Shown here: positions 31,959-40,324 of the stretch, piece by piece
Layout: every line of letters starts with the position of its first letter
Numbering within the stretch: position 1 is the first letter of the stretch
Assembly (NCBI GenBank): GCA_958296445.1
Contig: OY282565.1
Coordinates: forward strand, 310,001-374,000
Reading direction: 5' to 3'
DNA from: an uncultured Dehalococcoidia bacterium
GTDB taxonomy: Bacteria; Chloroflexota; Dehalococcoidia; Lucifugimonadales; UBA3495
DNA length: 64,000 bases
The notes under the pieces: generated by a model
Database searches by the model: none
What the model saw: the letters and a program-made list of their open reading frames with translations, nothing else
What the model was told of the DNA's origin: nothing
Translations under genes and position numbers: made by a program

Positions 31959-33601
31959 CCTCGCAGGTCTTTTATCGCAAGTGGCGCCCTTCCAGCTTCG
32001 GCCAACTGGCCGGGCAGGAACACGTCTCCACCACCCTGCGCCAGTCGGTGCGGCTGGGGCGCATTTCCCATTCCTACCTGTTCTGCGGGCCGCGCGGCTG
32101 CGGCAAGACCACCACGGCCCGCATCATCGCCAAGGCCGCCAACTGCCTCGACCTGCAAGACGGCGACCCCTGCAACGCCTGCGCCGTCTGCCAGTCCATC
32201 AACGAAGGCCGCTTTATGGACATCATCGAACTGGACGCGGCCAGCAACCGGGGCATAGACGAAATCCGCGAAATCCGCGACAAGGTGAACTTCGCGCCGG
32301 TGCAGGGCCGCCGCAAGGTCTACATCATAGACGAAGCCCATATGCTCACCGACGCCGCTTCCAACGCCTTCCTGAAAACGCTGGAAGAGCCGCCGCAACA
32401 CGTCATATTCGTCCTCTGCACCACCGAAGCCCATCGCATCCTGCCCACCATCGTCTCCCGCTGCCAACGGCTGGACTTCCGGCGCATCCCGTCGGAAACG
32501 GTGCATGGGCGGCTGTCGGAAATCGCCGACGCCGAAGGGGTGGCGGTGGAGCCGGCCGCCCTGCGGATGGTTGCCCGCTACGCCGCCGGCAGCCTGCGCG
32601 ACGCCGAAAACCTGCTGGAGCAGCTTGTAGTATCCTGTCCTGACGGCGTAACCGGGCCGCAAGTGGAGAAGCTGCTGGGTATGGGCAGCGACGAATCGGC
32701 CCTGGAACTGGTCAAGTATATCCTGCTGGGCAACACCACGGCGTCGCTCTCGGCGGTGAACCGGGCGGCGTGGGAAGGCAGCGACCTGCGGCAGTTGCAC
32801 CGGCAGACCTCCGACCTGCTGCGGGGGGTGATGCACCTGCATTGGGGTTCCGAGGACGCCCTTGACCTGCCCAGCCACGTACAGGAGCAGCTAAAAGAGC
32901 TTACGGGCCAGCTTCCCCCGTGGCGCATCGTCCGGGCCTTGAAGACTTGGGGCGCGGTCAATATGCGCTACGACGCGCCCTCGACGCTGCCGCTTGAGCT
33001 GGCGGTGGTGGAGATTTGCGAAGAAGCGGCGGCCCCGGCCCCGCCCCCTCCGGCAAGCTCAGAACAATCGCCGCCGCCCGCCCCGGCCCGACGGGAGCGC
33101 GAACCCCAGCCCCCACGCGCCGCCCCGCCGCCGCGCGAGCCGCGCCCGGAACGCCCGCCAACCCAAGAACGCCCCCCGGCCCGGGAACGCCCGGCCCCGG
33201 CCAGCGCCCCATCCGGCGAACCGGGCGGGATTTCGGAACAGTGGGCCACCACCGTCAAATCGCTGTCGCGCCACAAGGGAAAGAAGTACAATCTGGGGGC
33301 GTTGTTGCGGGATTGCAAGGTCAACAGCATTGCGCTGGACGGCCAAACCTTGGTGCTGCCCTTCACCAACAAGGCCAATCTGGAGCGGACGCAGGAAGAG
33401 CTGGAAGACCCGGCGTCCCGCAAACGAATGACCGATGCGCTGGCTCAGGCCTTTGGCGACGGCTGCGATTACCGGCTTACCTTAGCCAACGGACAGCCGG
33501 GCAATGGCGGCGGCAGCCAGACGGCCCAGCTAAGCCCGCTGGTGCGCGCCGCCCAAGGGATGGGCGCCAAAATCCTCCAAGTAGTGGATGTTGAAGAATG
33601 A
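31955..33601 (+). CDS. dnaX: DNA polymerase III gamma/tau subunit
   Basis: A 548-residue clamp-loader ATPase. It has Walker A GPRGCGKTTTA, a zinc knuckle (CLDLQDGDPCNACAVC), Walker B VYIIDEAHML, sensor 1 LCTTEAHRI and IVSRCQRLDF. Residues about 365-430 are a long Pro/Arg/Glu-rich linker, followed by a C-terminal domain (SLSRHKGKKYNLGALLRDCKV) that would bind the polymerase. A slippery A6-type frameshift site is not seen, so tau alone is likely. It starts by ATGA overlap with ybeY and ends by ATGA overlap with ybaB. Confidence 0.95.
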   Translation: MTSQVFYRKWRPSSFGQLAGQEHVSTTLRQSVRLGRISHSYLFCGPRGCGKTTTARIIAKAANCLDLQDGDPCNACAVCQSINEGRFMDIIELDAASNRGIDEIREIRDKVNFAPVQGRRKVYIIDEAHMLTDAASNAFLKTLEEPPQHVIFVLCTTEAHRILPTIVSRCQRLDFRRIPSETVHGRLSEIADAEGVAVEPAALRMVARYAAGSLRDAENLLEQLVVSCPDGVTGPQVEKLLGMGSDESALELVKYILLGNTTASLSAVNRAAWEGSDLRQLHRQTSDLLRGVMHLHWGSEDALDLPSHVQEQLKELTGQLPPWRIVRALKTWGAVNMRYDAPSTLPLELAVVEICEEAAAPAPPPPASSEQSPPPAPARREREPQPPRAAPPPREPRPERPPTQERPPARERPAPASAPSGEPGGISEQWATTVKSLSRHKGKKYNLGALLRDCKVNSIALDGQTLVLPFTNKANLERTQEELEDPASRKRMTDALAQAFGDGCDYRLTLANGQPGNGGGSQTAQLSPLVRAAQGMGAKILQVVDVEE

Positions 33602-33897
33602 ACCGCAATATGATGCGGCAGGCCCAGCGCCAACTGGCCCAACTGCAAAAAATTCAGGAAGAACTGGAAACCTTGACCGTCACCGGCACCGCCGGCGGCG
33701 GCGCAGTCAAGGTAGTAATGACCGGCAAGCAGATGGTGGATTCGGTAGTCATCGAACCGGAAGCGGCGGAAGACGTGGATCTGCTCCAAGATATGATGGC
33801 CGCCGCCTTCAACGACGCCGCAACCAAAGCCCAAGAACTGGCCGCCAGCAAGATGAGCGCCATCACCGGCGGAATGAACATCCCGGGGCTGACGTAA
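33598..33897 (+). CDS. ybaB: YbaB/EbfC nucleoid-associated protein
   Basis: A 99-residue YbaB. It has NRNMMRQAQRQLAQLQKIQEEL, VTGTAGGGAVKVVMTGKQMV, and DVDLLQDMMAAAFNDAATKA ending in MNIPGLT, in agreement with the family's tweezers-like dimer that binds DNA. It is in the conserved position after dnaX (ATGA overlap), where normally recR follows directly. Here recR is displaced by two foreign-looking genes. Confidence 0.94.
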   Translation: MNRNMMRQAQRQLAQLQKIQEELETLTVTGTAGGGAVKVVMTGKQMVDSVVIEPEAAEDVDLLQDMMAAAFNDAATKAQELAASKMSAITGGMNIPGLT

Positions 33898-33928
33898 GCG
33901 TATCTCCGATCTTCCCGTTACTCCATCA

Positions 33929-34615
33929 ATGGCAGGCGTGGTTGATATGGTCAAAATGAAAATGAGGTATGCCTTGGATGAGCCGGGCGCGCCAGTGAAA
34001 ATCGCCCGGTTCGCTCAGTATCTTGAGGCGACGGCACTGGACTTCTCGGCCTATTTTCCGGTAGACGGCATCCGCCGGTACACGCTGTTGCAGACGACAG
34101 TAAGCAAGATGGGCTATGCCTTCCAGGAAGGCTATATGAATCTGATTCTGCTCTATGGGTTCCTGAGAGGCGGCATCCCGCGCTATGAAGACGCCTGCCG
34201 GTTCCCCGGATCGCTGGAAAGCCTAGAAAACGCAGAGGCGGACAAGTTGCCCGGGTTGCTGTGGATGTCTTCCAGCCTCGCCCTAGTCAAGGGTGTCGTC
34301 GGAATGCGGGAACTTGAGCCTGAGTTTGGATTCGAGGGAGTAAAGGAGTACGTCGAGCTGCGGGAATTGGCCGAAGAGAAAGACTTGTCGGCATCTGTGC
34401 CCGTCTTGGCCGACCGAAGCCGCTTGGACACCAACTTTGTAGAAGAAGAAATGCGGTCATATCTCGCCGAGTTGTCGGCATCAGTAAGACTGCGAGCCAT
34501 CAAAGACCCCTTCCGGCGGGCCAGGGAGTTGGCTAAAGAAATCAGCGAGCAGTGGCCGCCCGGAGTATCGGCTACAGACGCAATCAGTGAGCAGAGAGAC
34601 CGGACTTGGAATTAA
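33929..34615 (+). CDS. Unknown protein, putative antitoxin partner of the PIN protein
   Basis: A 228-residue protein that I cannot place in a family. It is helical and soluble. The middle has WMSSSLALVKGVVGMRELEPEFG and the C-terminal ~70 residues are charged helix (EEEMRSYLAELSASVRLRAIKDPFRRARELAKEI), which would suit binding to a toxin. No helix-turn-helix or AbrB-like domain is visible. Several in-frame ATGs (33929, 33947, 33956, 33962) are possible starts; none has a strong ribosome-binding site. It overlaps the PIN gene by 10 bp. Its codons are less GC-biased than those of dnaX and recR around it, a sign of transfer. The pair cuts the ybaB-recR junction. Confidence 0.6.
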   Translation: MAGVVDMVKMKMRYALDEPGAPVKIARFAQYLEATALDFSAYFPVDGIRRYTLLQTTVSKMGYAFQEGYMNLILLYGFLRGGIPRYEDACRFPGSLESLENAEADKLPGLLWMSSSLALVKGVVGMRELEPEFGFEGVKEYVELRELAEEKDLSASVPVLADRSRLDTNFVEEEMRSYLAELSASVRLRAIKDPFRRARELAKEISEQWPPGVSATDAISEQRDRTWN

Positions 34616-35031
34616 ACCACATTCAGAACGTGGTCGCGGATACCAGCCTATTGGTGGCCTATTTTCTGGAGTCCGATGCGTTCCACCGGACGGCGAGGGA
34701 ATACGTTGCCGAATTGGATAACGGGAGCTTCATACTTCATTTGCCAATGCTGGTAATGGTTGAGACCGTTTCCGCCATCCGCCGCCGACAACGGCATGAT
34801 TGGCAATACAAGGTAGACGAAGCATTTACTACCATTTATGAGTGGGAGCGACAAGGTAGGGTTATATTCTACCCATTGAACCGGGAGCGTATGGAGGTAG
34901 CTTTGCGGGTTACTATAGAAACGGGACTTAAAGGCGCGGACTCGGTTATAGCCGCCCTTTCCGAGGAGTTGGGCTATAATCTCAAGACTTTCGACAACGA
35001 AATTTTGCGCCGCTTTCAGTGGGCGGTCTGA
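34606..35031 (+). CDS. PIN-domain (VapC-like) RNase toxin candidate
   Basis: A 141-residue PIN protein with all four acidic positions: Asp12 (VADTSLLVAYF), Glu53 (MVETVSAI), Asp112 (KGADSVIAAL) and Asp130 (LKTFDNEI). The start is TTG 34606, overlapping the end of the unknown gene by 10 bp with GAGAG upstream. VapC proteins cut tRNA or rRNA. The usual VapB (AbrB or RHH type) is absent; the overlapping 228-residue protein takes that position. Its stop shares a base with the recR start (TGATG), so recR depends on translation of this gene. Confidence 0.85.
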   Translation: MELNHIQNVVADTSLLVAYFLESDAFHRTAREYVAELDNGSFILHLPMLVMVETVSAIRRRQRHDWQYKVDEAFTTIYEWERQGRVIFYPLNRERMEVALRVTIETGLKGADSVIAALSEELGYNLKTFDNEILRRFQWAV

Positions 35032-35645
35032 TGACCCCCGACAACCTGCCTTCCGCCGCCCCGTCCATCGCCCGGCTGGTGCAGGAGCTGAACCGGCTGC
35101 CCGGCATCGGCCCCAAGAGCGCGCAACGGCTGGCCTATCACATCATCCGCTTGCCCGCTGAGGAAGCCTACGCCTTGGCCGAGGCGGTTACGGCAGTGAA
35201 GCGGAACACCGTCCTTTGCGGCCAGTGCCAGAATCTGGCCGAGGCCACCCCCTGCGCCATCTGCGCCGACCAGCGCCGCAACCGCTCTATCATCTGCGTG
35301 GTGGAAGAGCCGATGGACGTCCTGGCCCTAGAGCGCACCCGCAGCTTCCGCGGGCTGTATCACGTCCTTCACGGCGTTATCTCGCCCATCAACGGCATCG
35401 GCCCCGACCAGTTGAAGCTCAGGGAACTGCTGTCCCGCCTTTCCGTCCCGGAAGTCACGGAACTGGTGGTCGCCACCAACCCGACGCTGGAGGGCGAAGC
35501 CACCGCAATGTACATCCGCCGCCACCTGAGCCGCGATGACCTGCGCGTGACCCGCTTGGCCCGCGGCCTGCCGGTGGGCGGTTCGCTGGAGTACACCGAC
35601 GAAACCACGTTGAGCCGCGCCTTTCAGGGACGGCAGGATTTGTAG
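35031..35645 (+). CDS. recR: Recombination mediator RecR
   Basis: A 204-residue RecR. It has an N-terminal HhH (LNRLPGIGPKSAQRLAYHI), a C4 zinc finger (CGQCQNLAEATPCAIC), a Toprim segment (IICVVEEPMDVLALERT, with GVISPINGIGPDQLKL), and C-terminal RLARGLPVGGSLEYTDE. It acts with RecO to load RecA at gaps. ATG 35031 is coupled to the PIN gene stop (TGATG). The next gene, recO, starts three bases after its stop. Confidence 0.96.
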   Translation: MTPDNLPSAAPSIARLVQELNRLPGIGPKSAQRLAYHIIRLPAEEAYALAEAVTAVKRNTVLCGQCQNLAEATPCAICADQRRNRSIICVVEEPMDVLALERTRSFRGLYHVLHGVISPINGIGPDQLKLRELLSRLSVPEVTELVVATNPTLEGEATAMYIRRHLSRDDLRVTRLARGLPVGGSLEYTDETTLSRAFQGRQDL

Positions 35646-35647
35646 CC

Positions 35648-36439
35648 GTGGCCCCGCCGCGCACCTACCGCTGCGAAGGGCTTACCCTGCGCAAGGCCGC
35701 CATCGGCGAGGCCGACTTGGTGGTCACCGTGTTCACCGCCGAACAAGGCAAGTTGCGAGCCGTCGCCAAAGGCGCGCGCCGTTCCACCAGCAAGCTGGTA
35801 GGACACCTGGAGCCATTAACCCTAACCCGGCTGTCCATGGCCCGGGGGCGGGAACTGGAAATCATCACCCAGGCCCAAGTAGTGGACAGCCTGCCCGCGC
35901 TCAAGGAAGACCTGCCCCTGATGGCCCGGGGGCTGTACGTAGCTGAGCTACTGGACGGCTTCGGCCCGGAAGCCAGCCCCTCGCCCGGCCTGTTCCGGCT
36001 GGCCGCCGCCGTGCTGCGGGCGTTGCCCGGCGCGGCAGACCCGGAAACGCCTTTGCGCTACTTCGAGTTTCACCTGCTGCGGCTGACCGGAATGCTGCCC
36101 GAACTGTACCAGTGCGTGGAGTGCGGCTCGGAGATTGCCCCCGGCGCCCACCGCTTCAGCGTCAACCTCGGCGGCGTCCTGTGTCCTGCCTGTAGCCCGG
36201 CGGAAGCGCTGATGCGTCCGCTGTCGCTGCGGGCAATGAAAGTGCTGCGACTGATGCACCGGGGCAGCCTTTCCGAAACCGCCGCCCTCACCCTCAACCC
36301 GTCCCTCGCCGCAGAACTGAAATCAATCCTAGCCCCCACCGTCCGCTACTGGCTGGGCAAAGAAATCCGCTCCAACTCCTTCTTGGAGCAGCTACAAAAC
36401 GAAAGACGCCCCGGGACGGGCGCAATCCGCGGCCAGTGA
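35648..36439 (+). CDS. recO: DNA repair protein RecO
   Basis: A 263-residue RecO. It has an OB-fold N-terminus (CEGLTLRKAAIGEADLVVTVFTAEQGKLRAVAKGARR), a helical middle, and a zinc finger (CVECGS ... GGVLCPACSP). GTG 35648 lies three bases after recR. RecO and RecR in one operon makes the RecFOR mediator; recF is not in the window. The C-terminal tail after LEQLQNERRPG is short and variable. Confidence 0.93.
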   Translation: MAPPRTYRCEGLTLRKAAIGEADLVVTVFTAEQGKLRAVAKGARRSTSKLVGHLEPLTLTRLSMARGRELEIITQAQVVDSLPALKEDLPLMARGLYVAELLDGFGPEASPSPGLFRLAAAVLRALPGAADPETPLRYFEFHLLRLTGMLPELYQCVECGSEIAPGAHRFSVNLGGVLCPACSPAEALMRPLSLRAMKVLRLMHRGSLSETAALTLNPSLAAELKSILAPTVRYWLGKEIRSNSFLEQLQNERRPGTGAIRGQ

Positions 36440-36464
36440 GGGACGCCAAGACAAGGAGGCCGCT

Positions 36465-36731
36465 ATGCCTTTCGAGGATTATCAACTTGGGGAAGTAACG
36501 GAGCTGGCGAAAGCGATTTACAAAGAAAAGATAAAGCATCTGGTGGAACCAACGGAAAAGGGGAAATTCATCGTCATAGACGTGGAAAGCGGCGATTACG
36601 AAATAGACCAAGAGATTATTACCGCTACCGACCGCCTGCACGAGCGGCGGCCCAACGCTGCTACCTATGCCGGACGGGTCGGCTATTCCACTACCTACGA
36701 CCTAAGCGGAAGTCTCTGGCTGGAACAATGA
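36465..36731 (+). CDS. Small protein paired with a retropepsin-like protease
   Basis: An 88-residue protein with the GKFIVIDVESGDYEIDQEIITATDRLHERRP segment found in many cyanobacterial and Chloroflexota hypothetical proteins that sit before an aspartic-protease-like gene. It ends with GRVGYSTTYDLSG. ATG 36465 has AAGGAGG upstream. The stop overlaps the next ATG (ATGA). The arrangement suggests one functional unit; the partner is probably a target or regulator of the protease-like protein. Confidence 0.75.
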   Translation: MPFEDYQLGEVTELAKAIYKEKIKHLVEPTEKGKFIVIDVESGDYEIDQEIITATDRLHERRPNAATYAGRVGYSTTYDLSGSLWLEQ

Positions 36732-37102
36732 TTAGAGGGAAAATAAACCAAAGAGGGCAAGCCCGAGTAGTGATAGAGATGCTGGGCCGCAATGGGCAAT
36801 TTCAGCCGACTGAAGTCGTATTGGATACCGGGTTCGGCGGTAATATACTTCTGCCGCCCAACATCATTCAGGGCTTGGAAGCCATCAGGTCTGCCGAAGT
36901 TGACGCGCGGCTTGCCAGCGGCCAAGAAATACAGTTGCCCAGTTGGCGCGGCACCGTTCTCTGGCACGGACGCCCTCGCAGCATCCTTGTCTTGCAGGCT
37001 GATGGCGAACCCCTGCTGGGTATGAACCTGCTCCGGGGCAGCCGGGTTACGCTGGACGTGCAACCGGACGGCGATGTGGTTATAGAGGAACTTGGCCGTT
37101 AG
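36728..37102 (+). CDS. Clan AA retropepsin-like aspartic protease
   Basis: A 124-residue single-lobe aspartic protease candidate. The catalytic motif is VVLDTGFGGNILLP (Asp-Thr-Gly followed by the Phe-Gly-Gly flap region). The second half has LLGMNLLRGSRVTLDVQPDG, the alternative hydrophobic G-M-x-L-L of these proteins. A homodimer would be needed for activity. It overlaps the 88-residue partner by four bases. Biological substrate unknown. The pair lies directly downstream of recO, outside any metabolic operon. Confidence 0.82.
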   Translation: MIRGKINQRGQARVVIEMLGRNGQFQPTEVVLDTGFGGNILLPPNIIQGLEAIRSAEVDARLASGQEIQLPSWRGTVLWHGRPRSILVLQADGEPLLGMNLLRGSRVTLDVQPDGDVVIEELGR

Positions 37103-37223
37103 CCGCAGGCCCGGCGCCCCATCCGAAACGGCCTGAAGCCGGAGCGGAAACGGCGGCTTTTTCCCAACCTCTGCTGGTATCATATCCAGCCATTACGGGC
37201 GGCAATTTCGTGAGGGGGCGCCG

Positions 37224-38810
37224 ATGTTTTCCAAGATACTCATTGCCAACCGGGGAGAGATCGCCTGCCGCGTCATCCGCACCTGCCGCCGTCTGGGCGT
37301 CGGAACCGTGGCGGTGTATTCCGACGTGGACGCCGGTTCGTTGCCGGTGCGGGAAGCCGACGAGGCCGTCCTTCTGGGCGGAGCCGCGCCGCAGGACAGC
37401 TATCTGAACGCGGACAAGATTCTGGAAGCGGCCCATCGTACCGGCGCGGAGGCCATTCATCCCGGCTACGGATTCCTGTCAGAAAACCCCCGGTTCGCCC
37501 GCCAGTGCGAACAGGCCGGCATCCGCTTCATCGGCCCCCGGCCCGAAGTTATGGAGCAGATGGGCGACAAACTGTTTGCCCGTCGGCTGGCCCGGGAAGC
37601 CGGGATGCCCCTGTTGCCCGGAACCGACGATGCCGTGCCGGACAGCGAAGCGGCGGAAACCGCTTGGCGGCTGGGTTTCCCCATGATGGTCAAGGCGGCG
37701 GAAGGCGGCGGCGGCATCGGCATCCACGTCGTCCAGTCCACCGAAGAGCTGATGCCCCTTATCGAGCGGGCCCGGCAGGTGGCCTCCGGCGCCTTCGGCA
37801 GCGCCCGCCTCTATTTCGAGCGCTACCTGAAAGACGCCTCGCACATCGAAGTGCAACTGTTGGGCGACAATCACGGCAACCTAGTTCACCTGTTCGAGCG
37901 CGACTGCTCGACCCAGCGGCGCAATCAGAAACTCATCGAAGAAACCCCGGCCTCGGCCAAGCTCACCCCCCAAACCCGGCGGCGAGTGGCGTCGCTGGCC
38001 CTCACCCTAGGACAGCGCATCGGCTACAACAACACCGGAACGGTGGAGTTTCTGGTTTCGCGCGACGGCGGGGCCTACTTCCTAGAAATGAACACCCGCC
38101 TGCAAGTAGAGCATGGAGTGACCGAGCTAACCACCGGCCTTGACCTAGTAGAACTGCAACTGCGGGTGGCCTGCGGCGAGCGTCTGCCCATTACGCAGGA
38201 AGACGTGACCAGCCGCGGCCACGCCATCGAAGCCCGTATCTACCCCGAACACCCGGAAACCTTTATGCCCGACGCCGGGGAAATCACCGGCCTGCACCTG
38301 CCCTCCGGCGATAACGTGCGGGTGGATTCCGCCCTTTGCGATGGCTACACAGTTGGGTTAGACTACGAACCGCTAATGGCTAAAGTAATGGCTTGGGGCG
38401 AAAACCGGGAGCAGGCCATCAAAACATTACAGCGGGCCTTGCTGGAAATGCGGCTGGAAGGCGTCACCAACAACGTGCCGCTGCTCCAGAGCATCCTATC
38501 CAGCAAGGAATTTATCGGCGCGAGTTATCACACCGGGTCGGTTCCGCACTGGGTGAACGAATTGCGGCAGAAAAACCTGGCCCATCAGGGCGGCGCGGGC
38601 CACTACCACTTGCATCATAAAAACGGCAACGGGAGCAGCCCGGCCAGCGGCCACGGCCCGGCGGAGAAAGAAACCGCCGCCGCCATCGGCGTATCTCTCG
38701 CAATGGCGCTGCGGGAACAGCCGCAGGGAGCGGAACCCAGCGGCTGGAAAACCCAGCGGCGCCGCGAGCAACTCCACTCCCGGAGCATAAGGAGCCGGGG
38801 TTGGCGGTAA
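37224..38810 (+). CDS. accC: Biotin carboxylase subunit (acyl-CoA carboxylase or related)
   Basis: A 528-residue biotin carboxylase. It has KILIANRGEIACRVIR, HPGYGFLSENP, the ATP-grasp KAAEGGGGIGI, SHIEVQLLGD, and the active-site EMNTRLQVEHGVTE. Usual AccC length is about 450; here about 70 residues are added at the C-terminus (a His/Asn/Gly-rich HHKNGNGSSP linker then a helix LAMALREQPQ and a basic end). It carboxylates the biotin on the downstream carrier protein. It overlaps the carrier gene by 10 bp. ATG 37224 is preceded by GAGGGGGCGCCG. Confidence 0.93.
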   Translation: MFSKILIANRGEIACRVIRTCRRLGVGTVAVYSDVDAGSLPVREADEAVLLGGAAPQDSYLNADKILEAAHRTGAEAIHPGYGFLSENPRFARQCEQAGIRFIGPRPEVMEQMGDKLFARRLAREAGMPLLPGTDDAVPDSEAAETAWRLGFPMMVKAAEGGGGIGIHVVQSTEELMPLIERARQVASGAFGSARLYFERYLKDASHIEVQLLGDNHGNLVHLFERDCSTQRRNQKLIEETPASAKLTPQTRRRVASLALTLGQRIGYNNTGTVEFLVSRDGGAYFLEMNTRLQVEHGVTELTTGLDLVELQLRVACGERLPITQEDVTSRGHAIEARIYPEHPETFMPDAGEITGLHLPSGDNVRVDSALCDGYTVGLDYEPLMAKVMAWGENREQAIKTLQRALLEMRLEGVTNNVPLLQSILSSKEFIGASYHTGSVPHWVNELRQKNLAHQGGAGHYHLHHKNGNGSSPASGHGPAEKETAAAIGVSLAMALREQPQGAEPSGWKTQRRREQLHSRSIRSRGWR

Positions 38811-39241
38811 CCAGACTTCGCGTCCGCGTCGGCGGCAACTGGTACAGCGTCGAAGTGGGCGACTTGAGTCGCTCGCCGGTGACGGTGACGGTGGAAGGCG
38901 AAACCTTCGAGGTGGAAGTCGAGGGCTTGGCCGGCCCCGCCCCCGCCCGTCCCCGCCGGGGCCGGACGCAGACGCCCGGCATCCTCGTGCCGCCCCCGGC
39001 CAGCCGGGTCAACCCCACCAGCGCCGAGGGCAACGTCATCCGCTCCCCTATGCCTGGCCGCGTCATAAGCATCCTAGTGCGCCCCGGCGACGCCGTATCC
39101 GTCGGCCAAGAAGTGTGCGTAGTGGAAGCGATGAAAATGGAGCAAAGCATCCGCTCCCCCCAAAACGGCGTGGTCAAGGAAATCCGCGTCCAGCCTATGG
39201 ACTCCGTCCGCACCAACGCCCCCCTGCTGGAACTGGAGTGA
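38801..39241 (+). CDS. Biotin carboxyl carrier protein
   Basis: A 146-residue carrier. The biotinylated Lys lies in VVEAMKMEQS and the lipoyl/biotin domain starts at VIRSPMPGRVISILV. Residues about 1-45 form a small beta-domain (RVRVGGNWYSVEVG) as in the alpha subunits of acyl-CoA and pyruvate/oxaloacetate carboxylases, joined by a Pro/Arg linker. The start is TTG 38801 with AAGGAGC upstream, overlapping the carboxylase gene. No carboxyltransferase subunit is encoded here, so the substrate (acetyl-, propionyl-, methylcrotonyl-CoA or pyruvate) is open. Confidence 0.9.
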   Translation: MAVTRLRVRVGGNWYSVEVGDLSRSPVTVTVEGETFEVEVEGLAGPAPARPRRGRTQTPGILVPPPASRVNPTSAEGNVIRSPMPGRVISILVRPGDAVSVGQEVCVVEAMKMEQSIRSPQNGVVKEIRVQPMDSVRTNAPLLELE

Positions 39242-39328
39242 ACGCTAACAGCCGGGCCTTGCCCGCCACCCGGCTTATGTAGTGAAACAGGCCAGCCTCC
39301 ACAGCAGGAAATCGCAGGCGTTTCACCA

Positions 39329-40324
39329 ATGAATCAGGACTCGATTAGAGCCGGACAACTGCCTTTCCAATCCAGCGTCGGGCGGCCCCGGCCCGATGGC
39401 TTCCTTGCCGAGAACCGCTTGTACTGCGGCGACTCCCGCTCCCTGCTCCGCCGTATTGCCCCGGAAACGGTGGCCCTGAGCTTCTGGTCGCCCCCCTACT
39501 TCGTCGGGAAAAGCTACGAAAAGCATCTATCCTTTGAGCAGTGGCGGGAACTGCTTGCCAGCGTAATCCGACTGCACTTCGACATCATCGCCCCCGGCGG
39601 GTTCCTCGCCATCAACATAGCCGACATCCTGGCCTTTCCCGACCCGGATATGCCGCGGATTCAGGCCGACAACATATCCGCGAAAAAGTCGGGCATCACC
39701 AGAGAGCAGGTTCTTTCCGCCAAGGCAGCCCACCCGGACTTTAACCGCTACCGGCTTGCCGAGTTGCTGGGTTGCAGCGAACAAACCATTGACCGGCGGC
39801 TGAATCACAACAACGTCCGGGGCGGCAAATACGCCCCCCAAACCAAAGTGAAACTGGTTGGCGGCCTAGTTCAGGAATGGGCCGAGGATGCCGGGTTTTT
39901 CCTCTATGACCGCCGCGCCTGGGTGAAAGACCCCTGCTGGGAAAATTCCCGCTGGCACAGCCTTTCCTACCGGGCCATAGACGAATTCGAGTACGTCTAT
40001 ATTTTCTGGAAGCCCGGCATATCGGTCATAGACCGCAACCGCCTGAACCGGGAGGAATGGAGCGAGTGGGGTTCAAGGGCTGTCTGGGAGATTCCATCGG
40101 TAAGAAACAACAGCGAGCATGAAGCCCAATTCCCCCTAGAACTGCCCCGGCGGGTAATCCGAATCTTCTCCGGCAAAGGCGACCTAGTGATAGACCCCTT
40201 TATGGGCCTCGGCACAACGGCCGTCGCGGCGATTCGGGAAGAGCGGCGCTACATCGGCATTGACTACATTCAGGAGTACGTAGAAAAGGCGGCGGCGAGA
40301 ATCGCCCTAGAATCGGCAAAATAG
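39329..40324 (+). CDS. DNA methyltransferase (N4-cytosine/N6-adenine, SPPY type)
   Basis: A 331-residue MTase of the beta-class order. Catalytic motif IV is SFWSPPYFVGK (SPPY, residues 54-57, usual in N4-methylcytosine enzymes) and the SAM motif is VIDPFMGLGTTAVAA near residue 293. Between them lies a segment that looks like a helix-turn-helix (RYRLAELLGCSEQTIDRRL) followed by NNVRGGKYAPQTKVKLVGG, a combination seen in a widespread group of solitary or type II methyltransferases. No restriction gene is adjacent. ATG 39329 has no clear ribosome-binding site (CGTTTCACCA). It may be an orphan regulator or a remnant of a restriction system. Confidence 0.9.
   Translation: MNQDSIRAGQLPFQSSVGRPRPDGFLAENRLYCGDSRSLLRRIAPETVALSFWSPPYFVGKSYEKHLSFEQWRELLASVIRLHFDIIAPGGFLAINIADILAFPDPDMPRIQADNISAKKSGITREQVLSAKAAHPDFNRYRLAELLGCSEQTIDRRLNHNNVRGGKYAPQTKVKLVGGLVQEWAEDAGFFLYDRRAWVKDPCWENSRWHSLSYRAIDEFEYVYIFWKPGISVIDRNRLNREEWSEWGSRAVWEIPSVRNNSEHEAQFPLELPRRVIRIFSGKGDLVIDPFMGLGTTAVAAIREERRYIGIDYIQEYVEKAAARIALESAK

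Noticed and set aside
33059..33594. Frames overlapping the dnaX linker on both strands
   Set aside because: The linker is Pro/Arg/Glu-coding GC-rich DNA that opens all frames; the dnaX frame has the family domains on both sides.
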